64,000 nt of DNA from Odiellus spinosus (taxonomy: Eukaryota; Arthropoda; Arachnida; Opiliones; Phalangiidae), in assembly GCA_963920705.1 (NCBI GenBank), contig CAWUCO010000219.1, positions 806,001-870,000 on the forward strand, in the 5' to 3' direction. Positions 37,629 to 52,283 of this stretch are shown here, piece by piece. Each line of letters opens with the position of its first letter. The stretch's first letter is position 1. Position numbers and translations under genes: made by a program. Under the pieces are notes generated by a model that worked only from the letters and a program-made list of their open reading frames with translations, was not told the DNA's origin and ran no database searches.

Positions 37629-40212
37629 GGATTTATACTTGGGAAATTTTTCTTACTATACTTGGGAAATTTTTCGATCTATACTTGGGAAATTTTTCGA
37701 TCTATACTTGGAAAATTTTTCGATCTATACTTGGGAAATTTTTCGATCTATACTTGGGAAATTTTTCGATCTATACTTGGGAAATTTTTCGATCTATACT
37801 TGGGAAATTTTTGAATCTCTACTTGGGAAATTTTTGAATCTCTACTTGGGAAATTTTTGGACTATACTTGGGAAATTTTTGTATCTATGCTTGGGAAATT
37901 TTTGAATCTATACTTGGGAAATTTTTGGATCTATACTTGGGAAATTTTTGGATCTATACTTGGGAAATTTTTGGATCTATACTTGGGAAATTTTTGGATG
38001 TATACTTGGAAAATTTTTGGATCTATACTTGGGAAATTTTTGAATCTATACTTGGGAAATTTTTGGATCTATACTTGGGAAATTTTTGGATGTATACTGG
38101 GAAATTTTTGGATCTATACTTGGGAAATTTTTCGATCTATACTTGGGAAAGTTTTGGATCTATACTTGGGAAATTTTGGATCTATACTTGGGAAATTTTT
38201 CGATCTATGCTTGGGAAATTTTTGAATCTATACTTGGGAAATTTTTGGATTTATACTTGGAAAATTTTTGGATGTATACTTGGGAAATTTTTGGATCTAT
38301 ACTTGGGAAATTTTTCGATCTATACTTGGGAAATTTTTGGATCTATACTTGGGAAATTTTTGGACCTATACTTGGGAAATTTTTGAATCTATATCTGGGA
38401 AATTTTTGGATCTATACTTGGGAAATTTTGGATCTATACTTGGGAAATTTTTCGATCTATACTTGGAAAATTTTTCGATCTATGCTTGGGAAATTTTTGG
38501 ATCTATACTTGGGAAATTTTTGGATGTATACTTGTGAAATTTTTGGATCTATACTTGGGAAATTTTTGGATCTATACTTGGGAAATTTTTGGATCTATTC
38601 ATGGGAAATTTTTGGATTTATACTTGGGAAATTTTTCTTACTATACTTGGGAAATTTTTCGATCTATACTTGGGAAATTTTTCGATCTATACTTGGAAAA
38701 TTTTTGGATCTATACTTGGGAAATTTTTCGATCTATACTTGGGAAATTTTTCGATCTATACTTGGGAAATTTTTCGATCTATACTTGGGAAATTTTTGAA
38801 TCTCTACTTGGGAAATTTTTGAATCTCTACTTGGGAAATTTTTGGACTATACTTGGGAAATTTTTGTATCTATGCTTGGGAAATTTTTGAATCTATACTT
38901 GGGAAATTTTTGGATCTATACTTGGGAAATTTTTGGATCTATACTTGGGAAATTTTTGGATGTATACTTGGAAAATTTTTGGATCTATACTGTGGAAATT
39001 TTTGAATCTATACTTGGGAAATTTTTGGATCTATACTTGGGAAATTTTTGGATGTATACTTGGGAAATTTTTGGATCTATACTTGGGAAATTTTTCGATC
39101 TATACTTGGGAAATTTTTGGATCTATACTTGGGAAATTTTGGATCTATACTTGGGAAATTTTTCGATCTATGCTTGGGAAATTTTTGGATCTATACTTGG
39201 GAAATTTTTGGATGTATACTTGTGAAATTTTTGGATCTATACTTGGGAAATTTTTGGATCTATACTTGGGAAATTTTTGGATCTATTCATGGGAAATTTT
39301 TGGATTTATACTTGGGAAATTTTTCTTACTATACTTGGGAAATTTTTCGATCTATACTTGGGAAATTTTTCGATCTATACTTGGAAAATTTTTGGATCTA
39401 TACTTGGGAAATTTTTCGATCTATACTTGGGAAATTTTTCGATCTATACTTGGGAAATTTTTCGATCTATACTTGGGAAATTTTTGAATCTCTACTTGGG
39501 AAATTTTTGAATCTCTACTTGGGAAATTTTTGGACTATACTTGGGAAATTTTTGTATCTATGCTTGGGAAATTTTTGAATCTATACTTGGGAAATTTTTG
39601 GATCTATACTTGGGAAATTTTTGGATCTATACTTGGGAAATTTTTGGATGTATACTTGGAAAATTTTTGGATCTATACTGTGGAAATTTTTGAATCTATA
39701 CTTGGGAAATTTTTGGATCTATACTTGGGAAATTTTTGGATGTATACTTGGGAAATTTTTGGATCTATACTTGGGAAATTTTTCGATCTATACTTGGGAA
39801 ATTTTTGGATCTTTACTTGGAAAATTTTTCGATCTATACTAGGGAAATTTTTGGATCTATACTTGGGAAATTTTTGGATCTATACTTGGGAAATTTTTGG
39901 ATCTATACTTGGGAAATTTTTGGATCTATACTTGGGAAATTTTTGGATCTATACTTGGGAAATTTTTCGATCTATACTTGGGAAATTTTTCGATCTATAC
40001 TTGGGAAATTTTTGGATCTATACTTGGGAAATTTTGTATCTATACTTGGGAAATTTTTCGATCTATACTTGGAAAATTTTTCGATCTATGCTTGGGAAAT
40101 TTTTGGATCTATACTTGGGAAATTTTTGGATGTATACTTGTGAAATTTTTGGATCTATACTTGGGAAATTTTTGGATCTATACTTGGGAAATTTTTGGAT
40201 CTATACTTGGGA
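37629..40212 (+). repeat. Domain E 3.4-kb superunit, copy 2
   Basis: Second copy, with GGACTATAC modules at 37860, 38845 and 39533 (985 and 688 bp). Private changes include CTATACTGTGGAAAT near 38990 and 39677, which sit at equivalent places 688 bp apart inside the copy. The 688-bp step was therefore duplicated after this change arose. Confidence 0.86.
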
Positions 40213-41259
40213 AATTTTTGGATCTATTCATGGGAAATTTTTGGATATATACTTGGGAAATTTTTCTTACTATACTTGGGAAATTTTTCGATCTATACTT
40301 GGGAAATTTTTGGATTTATACTTGGGAAATTTTTGGATCTATACTTGGGAAATTTTTGGATCTATACTTGGGAAATTTTTGGATCTATACTTGCGAAATT
40401 TTTGGATCGATTCTTGGAAAATTTTTGGATCTATAGTTGGGAAATTTTTGGATCTATACTTGGGAAATTTTTGGATCTTTACTTGGAAAATTTTTCGATC
40501 TATACTAGGGAAATTTTTGGATCTATACTTGGGAAATTTTTGGATCTATACTTGGGAAATTTTTGGATCTATACTTGGGAAATTTTTGGATCTATACTTG
40601 GGAAATTTTTGGATCTATACTTGGGAAATTTTTCGATCTATACTTGGGAAATTTTTGGATCTATACTTGGGAAATTTTGTATCTATACTTGGGAAATTTT
40701 TCGATCTATACTTGGAAAATTTTTCGATCTATGCTTGGGAAATTTTTGGATCTATACTTGGGAAATTTTTGGATGTATACTTGTGAAATTTTTGGATCTA
40801 TACTTGGGAAATTTTTGGATCTATACTTGGGAAATTTTTCGTACTATACTTGGGAAATTTTTGGATCTATTCTTGGGAAATTTTTGGATCTATACTTGGG
40901 AAATTTTTTGATCTATACTTGGCAAATTTTTCGTACTATACTTGGGAAATTTTTCGATCTATACTTGGGAAATTTTTCGATCTATACTTGGAAAATTTTT
41001 CGATCTATACTTGGGAAATTTTTCGATCTATACTTGGGAAATTTTTCGATCTATACTTGGAAAATTTTTGGATCTATACTTGGGAAATTTTGGATCTATA
41101 CTTGGGAAATTTTTCGATCTATACTTGGAAAATTTTTCGATCTATGCTTGGGAAATTTTTGGATCTATACTTGGGAAATTTTTGGATTTATACTTGGGAA
41201 ATTTTTGGATCTATACTTGGGAAATTTTTGGATCTATACTTGGGAAATTTTTGGATCTA

Positions 41260-42364
41260 TACTTGGGAAATTTTTGGATCTATACTTGGAAAATTTTTCG
41301 ATCTATACTAGGGAAAATTTTTCGATCTATACTAGGGAAATTTTTCGATCTATACTTGGGAAATTTTTCGATCTATACTTGGGAAAATTTTGGATCTATA
41401 CTTGGGAAATTTTTGGATCTATACTTGGAAAATTTTTCGATCTATACTAGGGAAATTTTTCGATCTATACTTGGGAAATTTTTGGATCTATACTTGGGAA
41501 ATTTTTGGATCTATTCATGGGAAATTTTTGGATATATACTTGGGAAATTTTTCTTACTATACTTGGGAAATTTTTCGATCTATACTTGGGAAATTTTTGG
41601 ATCTATACTTGGGAAATTTTTGGATCTATACTTGGGAAATTTTTGGATCTATACTTGGGAAATTTTTGGATCTATACTTGCGAAATTTTTGGATCGATTC
41701 TTGGGAAATTTTTGGATCTATAGTTAGGAAATTTTTGGATCTATACTTGGGAAATTTTTGGATCTATACTTGGGAAATTTTTGGATCTATACTTGGGAAA
41801 TTTTTGGATCGATTCTTGGGAAATTTTTGGATCTATAGTTGGGAAATTTTTGGATCTATACTTGGGAAATTTTTGGATCTATACTTGGAAAATTTTTCGA
41901 TCTATACTAGGGAAAATTTTTCGATCTATACTAGGGAAATTTTTCGATCTATACTTGGGAAATTTTTCGATCTATACTTGGGAAAATTTTGGATCTATAC
42001 TTGGGAAATTTTTGGATCTATACTTGGAAAATTTTTCGATCTATACTAGGGAAATTTTTCGATCTATACTTGGGAAATTTTTGGATCTATACTTGGGAAA
42101 TTTTTGGATCTATTCATGGGAAATTTTTGGATATATACTTGGGAAATTTTTCTTACTATACTTGGGAAATTTTTCGATCTATACTTGGGAAATTTTTGGA
42201 TCTATACTTGGGAAATTTTTGGATCTATACTTGGGAAATTTTTGGATCTATACTTGGGAAATTTTTGGATCTATACTTGCGAAATTTTTGGATCGATTCT
42301 TGGGAAATTTTTGGATCTATAGTTGGGAAATTTTTGGATCTATACTTGGGAAATTTTTGGATCT
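41260..42364 (+). repeat. 599-bp-offset duplication with a 24-bp monomer
   Basis: 41260-41765 matches 41859-42364 at 599 bp (26 x 23 plus 1). The extra base comes from GGGAAAATTTTTCG, a 24-bp monomer with A4T5, at 41311 and 41910. Also shared: GGATCTATTCATGGG, GGATATATAC, CTTACTATAC, CTTGCGAAAT and GGATCGATTC (41691 / 42290). A second GGATCGATTC pair at 41806 lies between them. Confidence 0.84.
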
Positions 42365-45300
42365 TTACTTGGAAAATTTTTCGATCTATACTAGGGAAAT
42401 TTTTCGATCTATACTTGGGAAATTTTTCGATCTATACTTGGGAAATTTTTGGATCTATACTTGGGAAATTTTTGGATCTATACTTGGGAAATTTTTGGAT
42501 CTATACTTGGGAAATTTTTGGATCTATACTTGGGAAATTTTGGATCTATACTTGGGAAATTTTTCGATCTATACTTGGAAAATTTTTCGATCTATGCTTG
42601 GGAAATTTTTGGATCTATACTTGGGAAATTTTTGGATTTATACTTGGGAAATTTTTGGATCTATACTTGGGAAATTTTTGGATCTTTACTTGGAAAATTT
42701 TTCGATCTATACTAGGGAAATTTTTCGATCTATACTTGGGAAATTTTTCGATCTATACTAGGGAAATTTTTCGATCTATACTTGGGAAATTTTTGGATCT
42801 ATACTTGGGAAATTTTTGGATCTATACTTGGGAAATTTTTGGATCTATACTTGGGAAATTTTGGATCTATACTTGGGAAATTTTTCGATCTATACTTGGA
42901 AAATTTTTCGATCTATGCTTGGGAAATTTTTGGATCTATACTTGGGAAATTTTTGGATTTATACTTGGGAAATTTTTGGATCTATACTTGGGAAATTTTT
43001 GGATCTATACTTGGGAAATTTTTGGATCTATACTTGGGAAATTTTTGGATCTATACTTGGGAAATTTTTGGGCCGATTCTTGGGAAATTTTTGGATCTAT
43101 AGTTGGGAAATTTTTGGATCTATACTTGGGAAATTTTTGGATCTATACTTGGGAAATTTTTCGATCTATACTAGGGAAATTTTTCGATCTATACTTGGGA
43201 AATTTTTCGATCTATACTTGGGAAATTTTTGGATCTATACTTGGGAAAATTTTGGATCTATACTTGGGAAATTTTTGGATCTATACTTGGAAAATTTTTC
43301 GATCTATACTAGGGAAATTTTTCGATCTATACTTGGGAAATTTTTGGATCTATTCTTGGGAAATTTTTGGATCTATACTTGGGAAATTTTGGATCTATAC
43401 TTGGGAAATTTTTCGATCTATACTTGGAAAATTTTTCGATCTATGCTTGGGAAATTTTTGGATCTATACTTGGGAAATTTTTGGATGTATACTTGTGAAA
43501 TTTTTGGATCTATACTTGGGAAATTTTTGGATCTATACTTGGGAAATTTTTCGTACTATACTTGGAAAATTTTTGGATCTATTCTTGGGAAATTTTTGGA
43601 TCTATACTTGGGAAATTTTTCGTACTATACTTGGCAAATTTTTCGTACTATACTTGGGAAATTTTTCGATCTATACTTGGAAAATTTTTCGATCTATACT
43701 TGGAAAATTTTTCGATCTATACTTGGGAAATTTTTCGATCTATACTTGGGTAATTTTTCGATCTATACTTGGAAAATTTTTGGATCTATACTTGGGAAAT
43801 TTTTGGATCTATACTTGGGAAATTTTTGGATCTATACTTGGGAAATTTTTGGATCTATACTTGGAAAATTTTTCGATCTATACTAGGGAAATTTTTCGAT
43901 CTATACTTGGGAAATTTTTGGATCTATACTTGGGAAATTTTTGGATCTATACTTGGGAAATTTTTGGATCTATACTTGGGAAATTTTTGGATCTATACTT
44001 GGGAAATTTTTCGATCTATACTTGGGAAATTTTTGGATCTATTCTTGGGAAATTTTTGGATCTAAACTAGGGAAATTTTTCGATCTATACTTGGGAAATT
44101 TTTCGATCTATACTTGGGAAATTTTTGGATCTATACTTGGGAAATTTTTGGATCTATACTTGGGAAATTTTTGGATCTATACTTGGGAAATTTTTGGATC
44201 GATTCTTGGGAAATTTTTGGATCTATAGTTGGGAAATTTTTGGATCTATACTTGGGAAATTTTTGGATCTATACTTGGAAAATTTTTCGATCTATACTAG
44301 GGAAATTTTTCGATCTATACTTGGGAAATTTTTGGATCTATACTTGGGAAATTTTTGGATCTATACTTGGGAAATTTTTCGATCTATACTTGGGAAATTT
44401 TTGGATCTATTCTTGGGAAATTTTGGATCTATACTTGGAAAATTTTTCGATCTATACTAGGGAAATTTTTCGATCTATACTTGGGAAATTTTTGGATCTA
44501 TACTTGGGAAATTTTGTATCTATACTTGGGAAATTTTTCGATCTATACTTGGAAATTTTTTCGATCTATGCTTGGGAAATTTTTGGATCTATACTTGGGA
44601 AATTTTTGGATGTATACTTGGGAAATTTTTGGATCTATACTTGGGAAAGTTTTGGATCTATACTTGGGAAATTTTTGGATCTATACTTGGAAAATTTTTC
44701 GATCTATACTAGGGAAATTTTTCGATCTATACTTGGGAAATTTTTCGATCTATACTTGGGAAATTTTTGGATCTATACTTGGGAAATTTTTGGATCTATA
44801 CTTGGGAAATTTTTGGATCTATACTTGGGAAATTTTTGGATCTATTCTTGGGAAATTTTTGGATCAATACTTGGGAAATTTTTGGATCTATACTTGTGAA
44901 ATTTTGGGATCTATACTTGGGAAATTTTTGGATCTATACTTGGGAAATTTTTGGATCTATTCATGGGAAATTTTTGGATTTATACTTGGGAAATTTTTCT
45001 TACTATACTTGGGAAATTTTTCGATCTATACTTGGGAAATTTTTCGATCTATACTTGGAAAATTTTTGGATCTATACTTGGGAAATTTTTCGATCTATAC
45101 TTGGGAAATTTTTCGATCTATACTTGGGAAATTTTTCGATCTATACTTGGGAAATTTTTGAATCTCTACTTGGGAAATTTTTGAATCTCTACTTGGGAAA
45201 TTTTTGGACTATACTTGGGAAATTTTTGTATCTATGCTTGGGAAATTTTTGAATCTATACTTGGGAAATTTTTGGATCTATACTTGGGAAATTTTTGGAT

Positions 45301-45600
45301 CTATACTTGGGAAATTTTTGGATGTATACTTGGAAAATTTTTGGATCTATACTTGGGAAATTTTTGAATCTATACTTGGGAAATTTTTGGATCTATACTT
45401 GGGAAATTTTTGGATGTATACTTGGAAAATTTTTGGATCTATACTTGGGAAATTTTTCGATCTATACTTGGGAAATTTTTGGATCTATACTTGGGAAATT
45501 TTGGATCTATACTTGGGAAATTTTTCGATCTATGCTTGGGAAATTTTTGGATCTATACTTGGGAAATTTTTGGATGTATACTTGTGAAATTTTTGGATCT
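42060..45600 (+). repeat. Domain E 3.7-kb superunit, copy 1
   Basis: Matches 45756-49270. Offset is 3,696 bp to about 44.0 kb, 3,604 bp (four monomers fewer in copy 2) to about 44.4 kb, and 3,673 bp by about 44.9 kb. Unique landmark GGGCCGATTC at 43070 recurs at 46766. Also contains CTTGGCAAAT near 43633, GGGTAATTTTT, GGATCTAAACTAGGG near 44060, and a GGACTATAC module at 45207. Confidence 0.9.
43070..43092 (+). other. Rare GGGCCGATTC monomer, diagnostic of three superunit copies
   Basis: A monomer beginning GGGCCGATTCTTGGG appears only here, at 46766 and at 59274, as far as I can see. It replaces the ATCGAT-bearing monomer and keeps the following CTATAG partner. Offsets 3,696 and 16,204 agree with the superunit offsets, so it dates the three copies to a common ancestor after this change. 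Confidence 0.9.
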
Positions 45601-45755
45601 ATACTTGGGAAATTTTTGGATCTATACTTGGGAAATTTTTGGATCTATTCATGGGAAATTTTTGGATTTATACTTGGGAAATTTTTCTTACTATACTTGG
45701 GAAATTTTTCGATCTATACTTGGGAAATTTTTCGATCTATACTTGGAAAATTTTT

Positions 45756-48700
45756 GGATCTATACTTGGGAAATTTTTGGATCTATACTTGGGAAATTTT
45801 TGGATCTATTCATGGGAAATTTTTGGATATATACTTGGGAAATTTTTCTTACTATACTTGGGAAATTTTTCGATCTATACTTGGGAAATTTTTGGATCTA
45901 TACTTGGGAAATTTTTGGATCTATACTTGGGAAATTTTTGGATCTATACTTGGGAAATTTTTGGATCTATACTTGCGAAATTTTTGGATCGATTCTTGGG
46001 AAATTTTTGGATCTATAGTTGGGAAATTTTTGGATCTATACTTGGGAAATTTTTGGATCTTTACTTGGAAAATTTTTCGATCTATACTAGGGAAATTTTT
46101 CGATCTATACTTGGGAAATTTTTCGATCTATACTTGGGAAATTTTTGGATCTATACTTGGGAAATTTTTGGATCTATACTTGGGAAATTTTTGGATCTAT
46201 ACTTGGGAAATTTTTGGATCTATACTTGGGAAATTTTGGATCTATACTTGGGAAATTTTTCGATCTATACTTGGAAAATTTTTCGATCTATGCTTGGGAA
46301 ATTTTTGGATCTATACTTGGGAAATTTTTGGATTTATACTTGGGAAATTTTTGGATCTATACTTGGGAAATTTTTGGATCTTTACTTGGAAAATTTTTCG
46401 ATCTATACTAGGGAAATTTTTCGATCTATACTTGGGAAATTTTTCGATCTATACTAGGGAAATTTTTCGATCTATACTTGGGAAATTTTTGGATCTATAC
46501 TTGGGAAATTTTTGGATCTATACTTGGGAAATTTTTGGATCTATACTTGGGAAATTTTGGATCTATACTTGGGAAATTTTTCGATCTATACTTGGAAAAT
46601 TTTTCGATCTATGCTTGGGAAATTTTTGGATCTATACTTGGGAAATTTTTGGATTTATACTTGGGAAATTTTTGGATCTATACTTGGGAAATTTTTGGAT
46701 CTATACTTGGGAAATTTTTGGATCTATACTTGGGAAATTTTTGGATCTATACTTGGGAAATTTTTGGGCCGATTCTTGGGAAATTTTTGGATCTATAGTT
46801 GGGAAATTTTTGGATCTATACTTGGGAAATTTTTGGATCTATACTTGGGAAATTTTTCGATCTATACTAGGGAAATTTTTCGATCTATACTTGGGAAATT
46901 TTTCGATCTATACTTGGGAAATTTTTGGATCTATACTTGGGAAAATTTTGGATCTATACTTGGGAAATTTTTGGATCTATACTTGGAAAATTTTTCGATC
47001 TATACTAGGGAAATTTTTCGATCTATACTTGGGAAATTTTTGGATCTATTCTTGGGAAATTTTTGGATCTATACTTGGGAAATTTTGGATCTATACTTGG
47101 GAAATTTTTCGATCTATACTTGGAAAATTTTTCGATCTATGCTTGGGAAATTTTTGGATCTATACTTGGGAAATTTTTGGATGTATACTTGTGAAATTTT
47201 TGGATCTATACTTGGGAAATTTTTGGATCTATACTTGGGAAATTTTTCGTACTATACTTGGAAAATTTTTGGATCTATTCTTGGGAAATTTTTGGATCTA
47301 TACTTGGGAAATTTTTCGTACTATACTTGGCAAATTTTTCGTACTATACTTGGGAAATTTTTCGATCTATACTTGGAAAATTTTTCGATCTATACTTGGA
47401 AAATTTTTCGATCTATACTTGGGAAATTTTTCGATCTATACTTGGGTAATTTTTCGATCTATACTTGGAAAATTTTTGGATCTATACTTGGGAAATTTTT
47501 GGATCTATACTTGGGAAATTTTTGGATCTATACTTGGGAAATTTTTGGATCTATACTTGGGAAATTTTTGGATCTATACTTGGGAAATTTTTGGATCTAT
47601 ACTTGGGAAATTTTTCGATCTATACTTGGGAAATTTTTGGATCTATTCTTGGGAAATTTTTGGATCTAAACTAGGGAAATTTTTCGATCTATACTTGGGA
47701 AATTTTTCGATCTATACTTGGGAAATTTTTGGATCTATACTTGGGAAATTTTTGGATCTATACTTGGGAAATTTTTGGATCTATACTTGGGAAATTTTTG
47801 GATCGATTCTTGGGAAATTTTTGGATCTATAGTTGGGAAATTTTTGGATCTATACTTGGGAAATTTTTGGATCTATACTTGGAAAATTTTTCGATCTATA
47901 CTAGGGAAATTTTTCGATCTATACTTGGGAAATTTTTGGATCTATACTTGGGAAATTTTTGGATCTATACTTGGGAAATTTTTCGATCTATACTTGAGAA
48001 ATTTTTGGATCTATTCTTGGGAAATTTTGGATCTATACTTGGAAAATTTTTCGATCTATACTAGGGAAATTTTTCGATCTATACTTGGGAAATTTTTGGA
48101 TCTATACTTGGGAAATTTTGTATCTATACTTGGGAAATTTTTCGATCTATACTTGGAAAATTTTTCGATCTATGCTTGGGAAATTTTTGGATCTATACTT
48201 GGGAAATTTTTGGATGTATACTTGGGAAATTTTTGGATCTATACTTGGGAAAGTTTTGGATCTATACTTGGGAAATTTTTGGATCTATACTTGGAAAATT
48301 TTTCGATCTATACTAGGGAAATTTTTCGATCTATACTTGGGAAATTTTTCGATCTATACTTGGGAAATTTTTCGATCTATACTTGGGAAATTTTTGGATC
48401 TATACTTGGGAAATTTTTGGATCTATACTTGGGAAATTTTTGGATCTATTCTTGGGAAATTTTTGGATCAATACTTGGGAAATTTTTGGATCTATACTTG
48501 GGAAATTTTGGGATCTATACTTGGGAAATTTTTGGATCTATACTTGGGAAATTTTTGGATGTATACTTGTGAAATTTTTGGATCTATACTTGGGAAATTT
48601 TTGGATCTATACTTGGGAAATTTTTGGATCTATTCATGGGAAATTTTTGGATTTATACTTGGGAAATTTTTCTTACTATACTTGGGAAATTTTTCGATCT

Positions 48701-49270
48701 ATACTTGGGAAATTTTTCGATCTATACTTGGAAAATTTTTGGATCTATACTTGGGAAATTTTTCGATCTATACTTGGGAAATTTTTCGATCTATACTTGG
48801 GAAATTTTTCGATCTATACTTGGGAAATTTTTGAATCTCTACTTGGGAAATTTTTGAATCTCTACTTGGGAAATTTTTGGACTATACTTGGGAAATTTTT
48901 GTATCTATGCTTGGGAAATTTTTGAATCTATACTTGGGAAATTTTTGGATCTATACTTGGGAAATTTTTGGATCTATACTTGGGAAATTTTTGGATGTAT
49001 ACTTGGAAAATTTTTGGATCTATACTTGGGAAATTTTTGAATCTATACTTGGGAAATTTTTGGATCTATACTTGGGAAATTTTTGGATGTATACTTGGGA
49101 AATTTTTGGATCTATACTTGGGAAATTTTTCGATCTATACTTGGGAAATTTTTGGATCTATACTTGGGAAATTTTGGATCTATACTTGGGAAATTTTTCG
49201 ATCTATGCTTGGGAAATTTTTGGATCTATACTTGGGAAATTTTTGGATGTATACTTGTGAAATTTTTGGA
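45756..49270 (+). repeat. Domain E 3.7-kb superunit, copy 2
   Basis: Adjacent copy in the same order: GGATCTATTCATGGG module near 45802, GGGCCGATTC at 46766, CTTGGCAAAT near 47329, GGATCTAAACTAGGG near 47664, GGACTATAC module at 48880. Four monomers are missing near 47.55 kb and three are gained by about 48.6 kb. Most of this copy reads through as one 845-codon frame (45295-47832) because it lacks stop-forming variants in that frame. Confidence 0.9.
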
Positions 49271-49679
49271 TCTATACTTGGGAAATTTTTGGATCTATAC
49301 TTGGGAAATTTTTGGATCTATTCATGGGAAATTTTTGGATTTATACTTGGGAAATTTTTCTTACTATACTTGGGAAATTTTTCGATCTATACTTGGGAAA
49401 TTTTTCGATCTATACTTGGAAAATTTTTGGATCTATACTTGGGAAATTTTTCGATCTATACTTGGGAAATTTTTCGATCTATACTTGGGAAATTTTTCGA
49501 TCTATACTTGGGAAATTTTTGAATCTCTACTTGGGAAATTTTTGAATCTCTACTTGGGAAATTTTTGGACTATACTTGGGAAATTTTTGTATCTATGCTT
49601 GGGAAATTTTTGAATCTATACTTGGGAAATTTTTGGATCTATACTTGGGAAATTTTTGGATGTATACTTGGAAAATTTT

Positions 49680-51395
49680 TGGATCTATACTTGGGAAATT
49701 TTTGAATCTATACTTGGGAAATTTTTGGATCTATACTTGGGAAATTTTTTGATGTATACTTGGGAAATTTTTGGATCTATACTTGGGAAATTTTTCGATC
49801 TATACTTGGGAAATTTTTGGATCTTTACTTGGAAAATTTTTCGATCTATACTAGGGAAATTTTTGGATCTATACTTGGGAAATTTTTGGATCTATACTTG
49901 GGAAATTTTTGGATCTATACTTGGGAAATTTTTGGATCTATACTTGGGAAATTTTTGGATCTATACTTGGGAAATTTTTCGATCTATACTTGGGAAATTT
50001 TTGGATCTATACTTGGGAAATTTTGTATCTATACTTGGGAAATTTTTCGATCTATACTTGGAAAATTTTTCGATCTATGCTTGGGAAATTTTTGGATCTA
50101 TACTTGGGAAATTTTTGGATGTATACTTGTGAAATTTTTGGATCTATACTTGGGAAATTTTTGGATCTATACTTGGGAAATTTTTGGATCTATACTTGGG
50201 AAATTTTTGGATGTATACTTGGAAAATTTTTGGATCTATACTTGGGAAATTTTTGAATCTATACTTGGGAAATTTTTGGATCTATACTTGGGAAATTTTT
50301 GGATGTATACTTGGGAAATTTTTGGATCTATACTTGGGAAATTTTTCGATCTATACTTGGGAAATTTTGGATCTATACTTGGGAAATTTTTCGATCTATG
50401 CTTGGGAAATTTTTGGATCTATACTTGGGAAATTTTTGGATGTATACTTGTGAAATTTTTGGATCTATACTTGGGAAATTTTTGGATCTATACTTGGGAA
50501 ATTTTTGGATCTATTCATGGGAAATTTTTGGATTTATACTTGGGAAATTTTTCTTACTATACTTGGGAAATTTTTCGATCTATACTTGGGAAATTTTTCG
50601 ATCTATACTTGGAAAATTTTTGGATCTATACTTGGGAAATTTTTCGATCTATACTTGGGAAATTTTTCGATCTATACTTGGGAAATTTTTCGATCTATAC
50701 TTGGGAAATTTTTGAATCTCTACTTGGGAAATTTTTGAATCTCTACTTGGGAAATTTTTGGACTATACTTGGGAAATTTTTGTATCTATGCTTGGGAAAT
50801 TTTTGAATCTATACTTGGGAAATTTTTGGATCTATACTTGGGAAATTTTTGGATCTATACTTGGGAAATTTTTGGATGTATACTTGGAAAATTTTTGGAT
50901 CTATACTTGGGAAATTTTTGAATCTATACTTGGGAAATTTTTGGATCTATACTTGGGAAATTTTTGGATGTATACTTGGGAAATTTTTGGATCTATACTT
51001 GGGAAATTTTTCGATCTATACTTGGGAAATTTTTGGATCTTTACTTGGAAAATTTTTCGATCTATACTAGGGAAATTTTTGGATCTATACTTGGGAAATT
51101 TTTGGATCTATACTTGGGAAATTTTTGGATCTATACTTGGGAAATTTTTGGATCTATACTTGGGAAATTTTTCGATCTATACTTGGTAAATTTTTAGATC
51201 TATACTTGGGAAATTTTTGGATCTATACTTGGGAAATTTTGTATCTATACTTGGGAAATTTTTCGATCTATACTTGGAAAATTTTTCGATCTATGCTTGG
51301 GAAATTTTTGGATCTATACTTGGGAAATTTTTGGATGTATACTTGTGAAATTTTTGGATCTATACTTGGGAAATTTTTGGATCTATACTTGGGAA
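49680..51395 (+). repeat. 3,098-bp-offset duplication, copy 1
   Basis: Matches 52778-54493 at a constant 3,098 bp for about 1.7 kb. Landmarks: GGATCTTTAC followed by CTTGGAAAA and CTAGGG, a 22-bp GTATCTATAC monomer, CTTACTATAC, paired GAATCTCTAC, GGACTATAC at 50761 / 53859, and GTATCTATAC at 51241 / 54339. A private CTTGGTAAATTTTTAGATCT pair near 51186 marks copy 1. Confidence 0.88.
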
Positions 51396-51423
51396 ATTTT
51401 GGATCTATACTTGGGACATTTTT

Positions 51424-52164
51424 GGATGTATACTTGGAAAATTTTTGGATCTATACTTGGGAAATTTTTGAATCTATACTTGGGAAATTTTTGGATCTAT
51501 ACTTGGGAAATTTTTGGATGTATACTTGGGAAATTTTTGGATCTATACTTGGGAAATTTTTCGATCTATACTTGGGAAATTTTTGGATCTATACTTGGGA
51601 AATTTTGGATCTATACTTGGGAAATTTTTCGATCTATGCTTGGGAAATTTTTGAATCTATACTTGGGAAATTTTTGGATTTATACTTGGAAAATTTTTGG
51701 ATGTATACTTGGGAAATTTTTGGATATATACTTGGGAAATTTTTCGATCTATACTTGGGAAATTTTTGGATCTATACTTGGGAAATTTTTGGACCTATAC
51801 TTGGGAAATTTTTGAATCTATATCTGGGAAATTTTTGGATCTATACTTGGGAAATTTTTCGATCTATACTTGGAAAATTTTTCGATCTATGCTTGGGAAA
51901 TTTTTGGATCTATACTTGGGAAATTTTTGGATGTATACTTGTGAAATTTTTGGATCTATACTTGGGAAATTTTTGGATCTATACATGGGAAATTTTTGGA
52001 TCTATTCATGGGAAATTTTTGGATATATACTTGGGAAATTTTTCTTACTATACTTGGGAAATTTTTCGATCTATACTTGGGAAATTTTTGGATCTATACT
52101 TGGGAAATTTTTGGATCTATACTTGGGAAATTTTTGGATCTATACTTGGGAAATTTTTGGATCT
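51424..52164 (+). repeat. Block duplicated at 56588-57328 (offset 5,164 bp)
   Basis: 741 bp beginning at GGATGTATAC with CTTGGAAAA and running through GGATTTATAC, GGATATATAC, GGACCTATAC, GAATCTATATCTGGG (51823 / 56987), two CATGGG monomers in succession and CTTACTATAC. A related version is the spacer at 36.8-37.6 kb. Confidence 0.82.
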
Positions 52165-52283
52165 ATGCTTGGGAAATTTTTGGATCTATACTTGGGAAAT
52201 TTTTGGATGTATACTTGTGAAATTTTTGGATCTATACTTGGGAAATTTTTGGATCTATACTTGGGAAATTTTTCGTACTATAC

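Noticed and set aside
45295-47832. 845-codon open reading frame of a 23-residue hydrophobic repeat
   Set aside because: All three + frames are equally open because the monomer lacks stop triplets. The start relies on a TTG inside the repeat, there is no upstream unique sequence, and the product is the same repeat shifted. It is satellite, not a gene.
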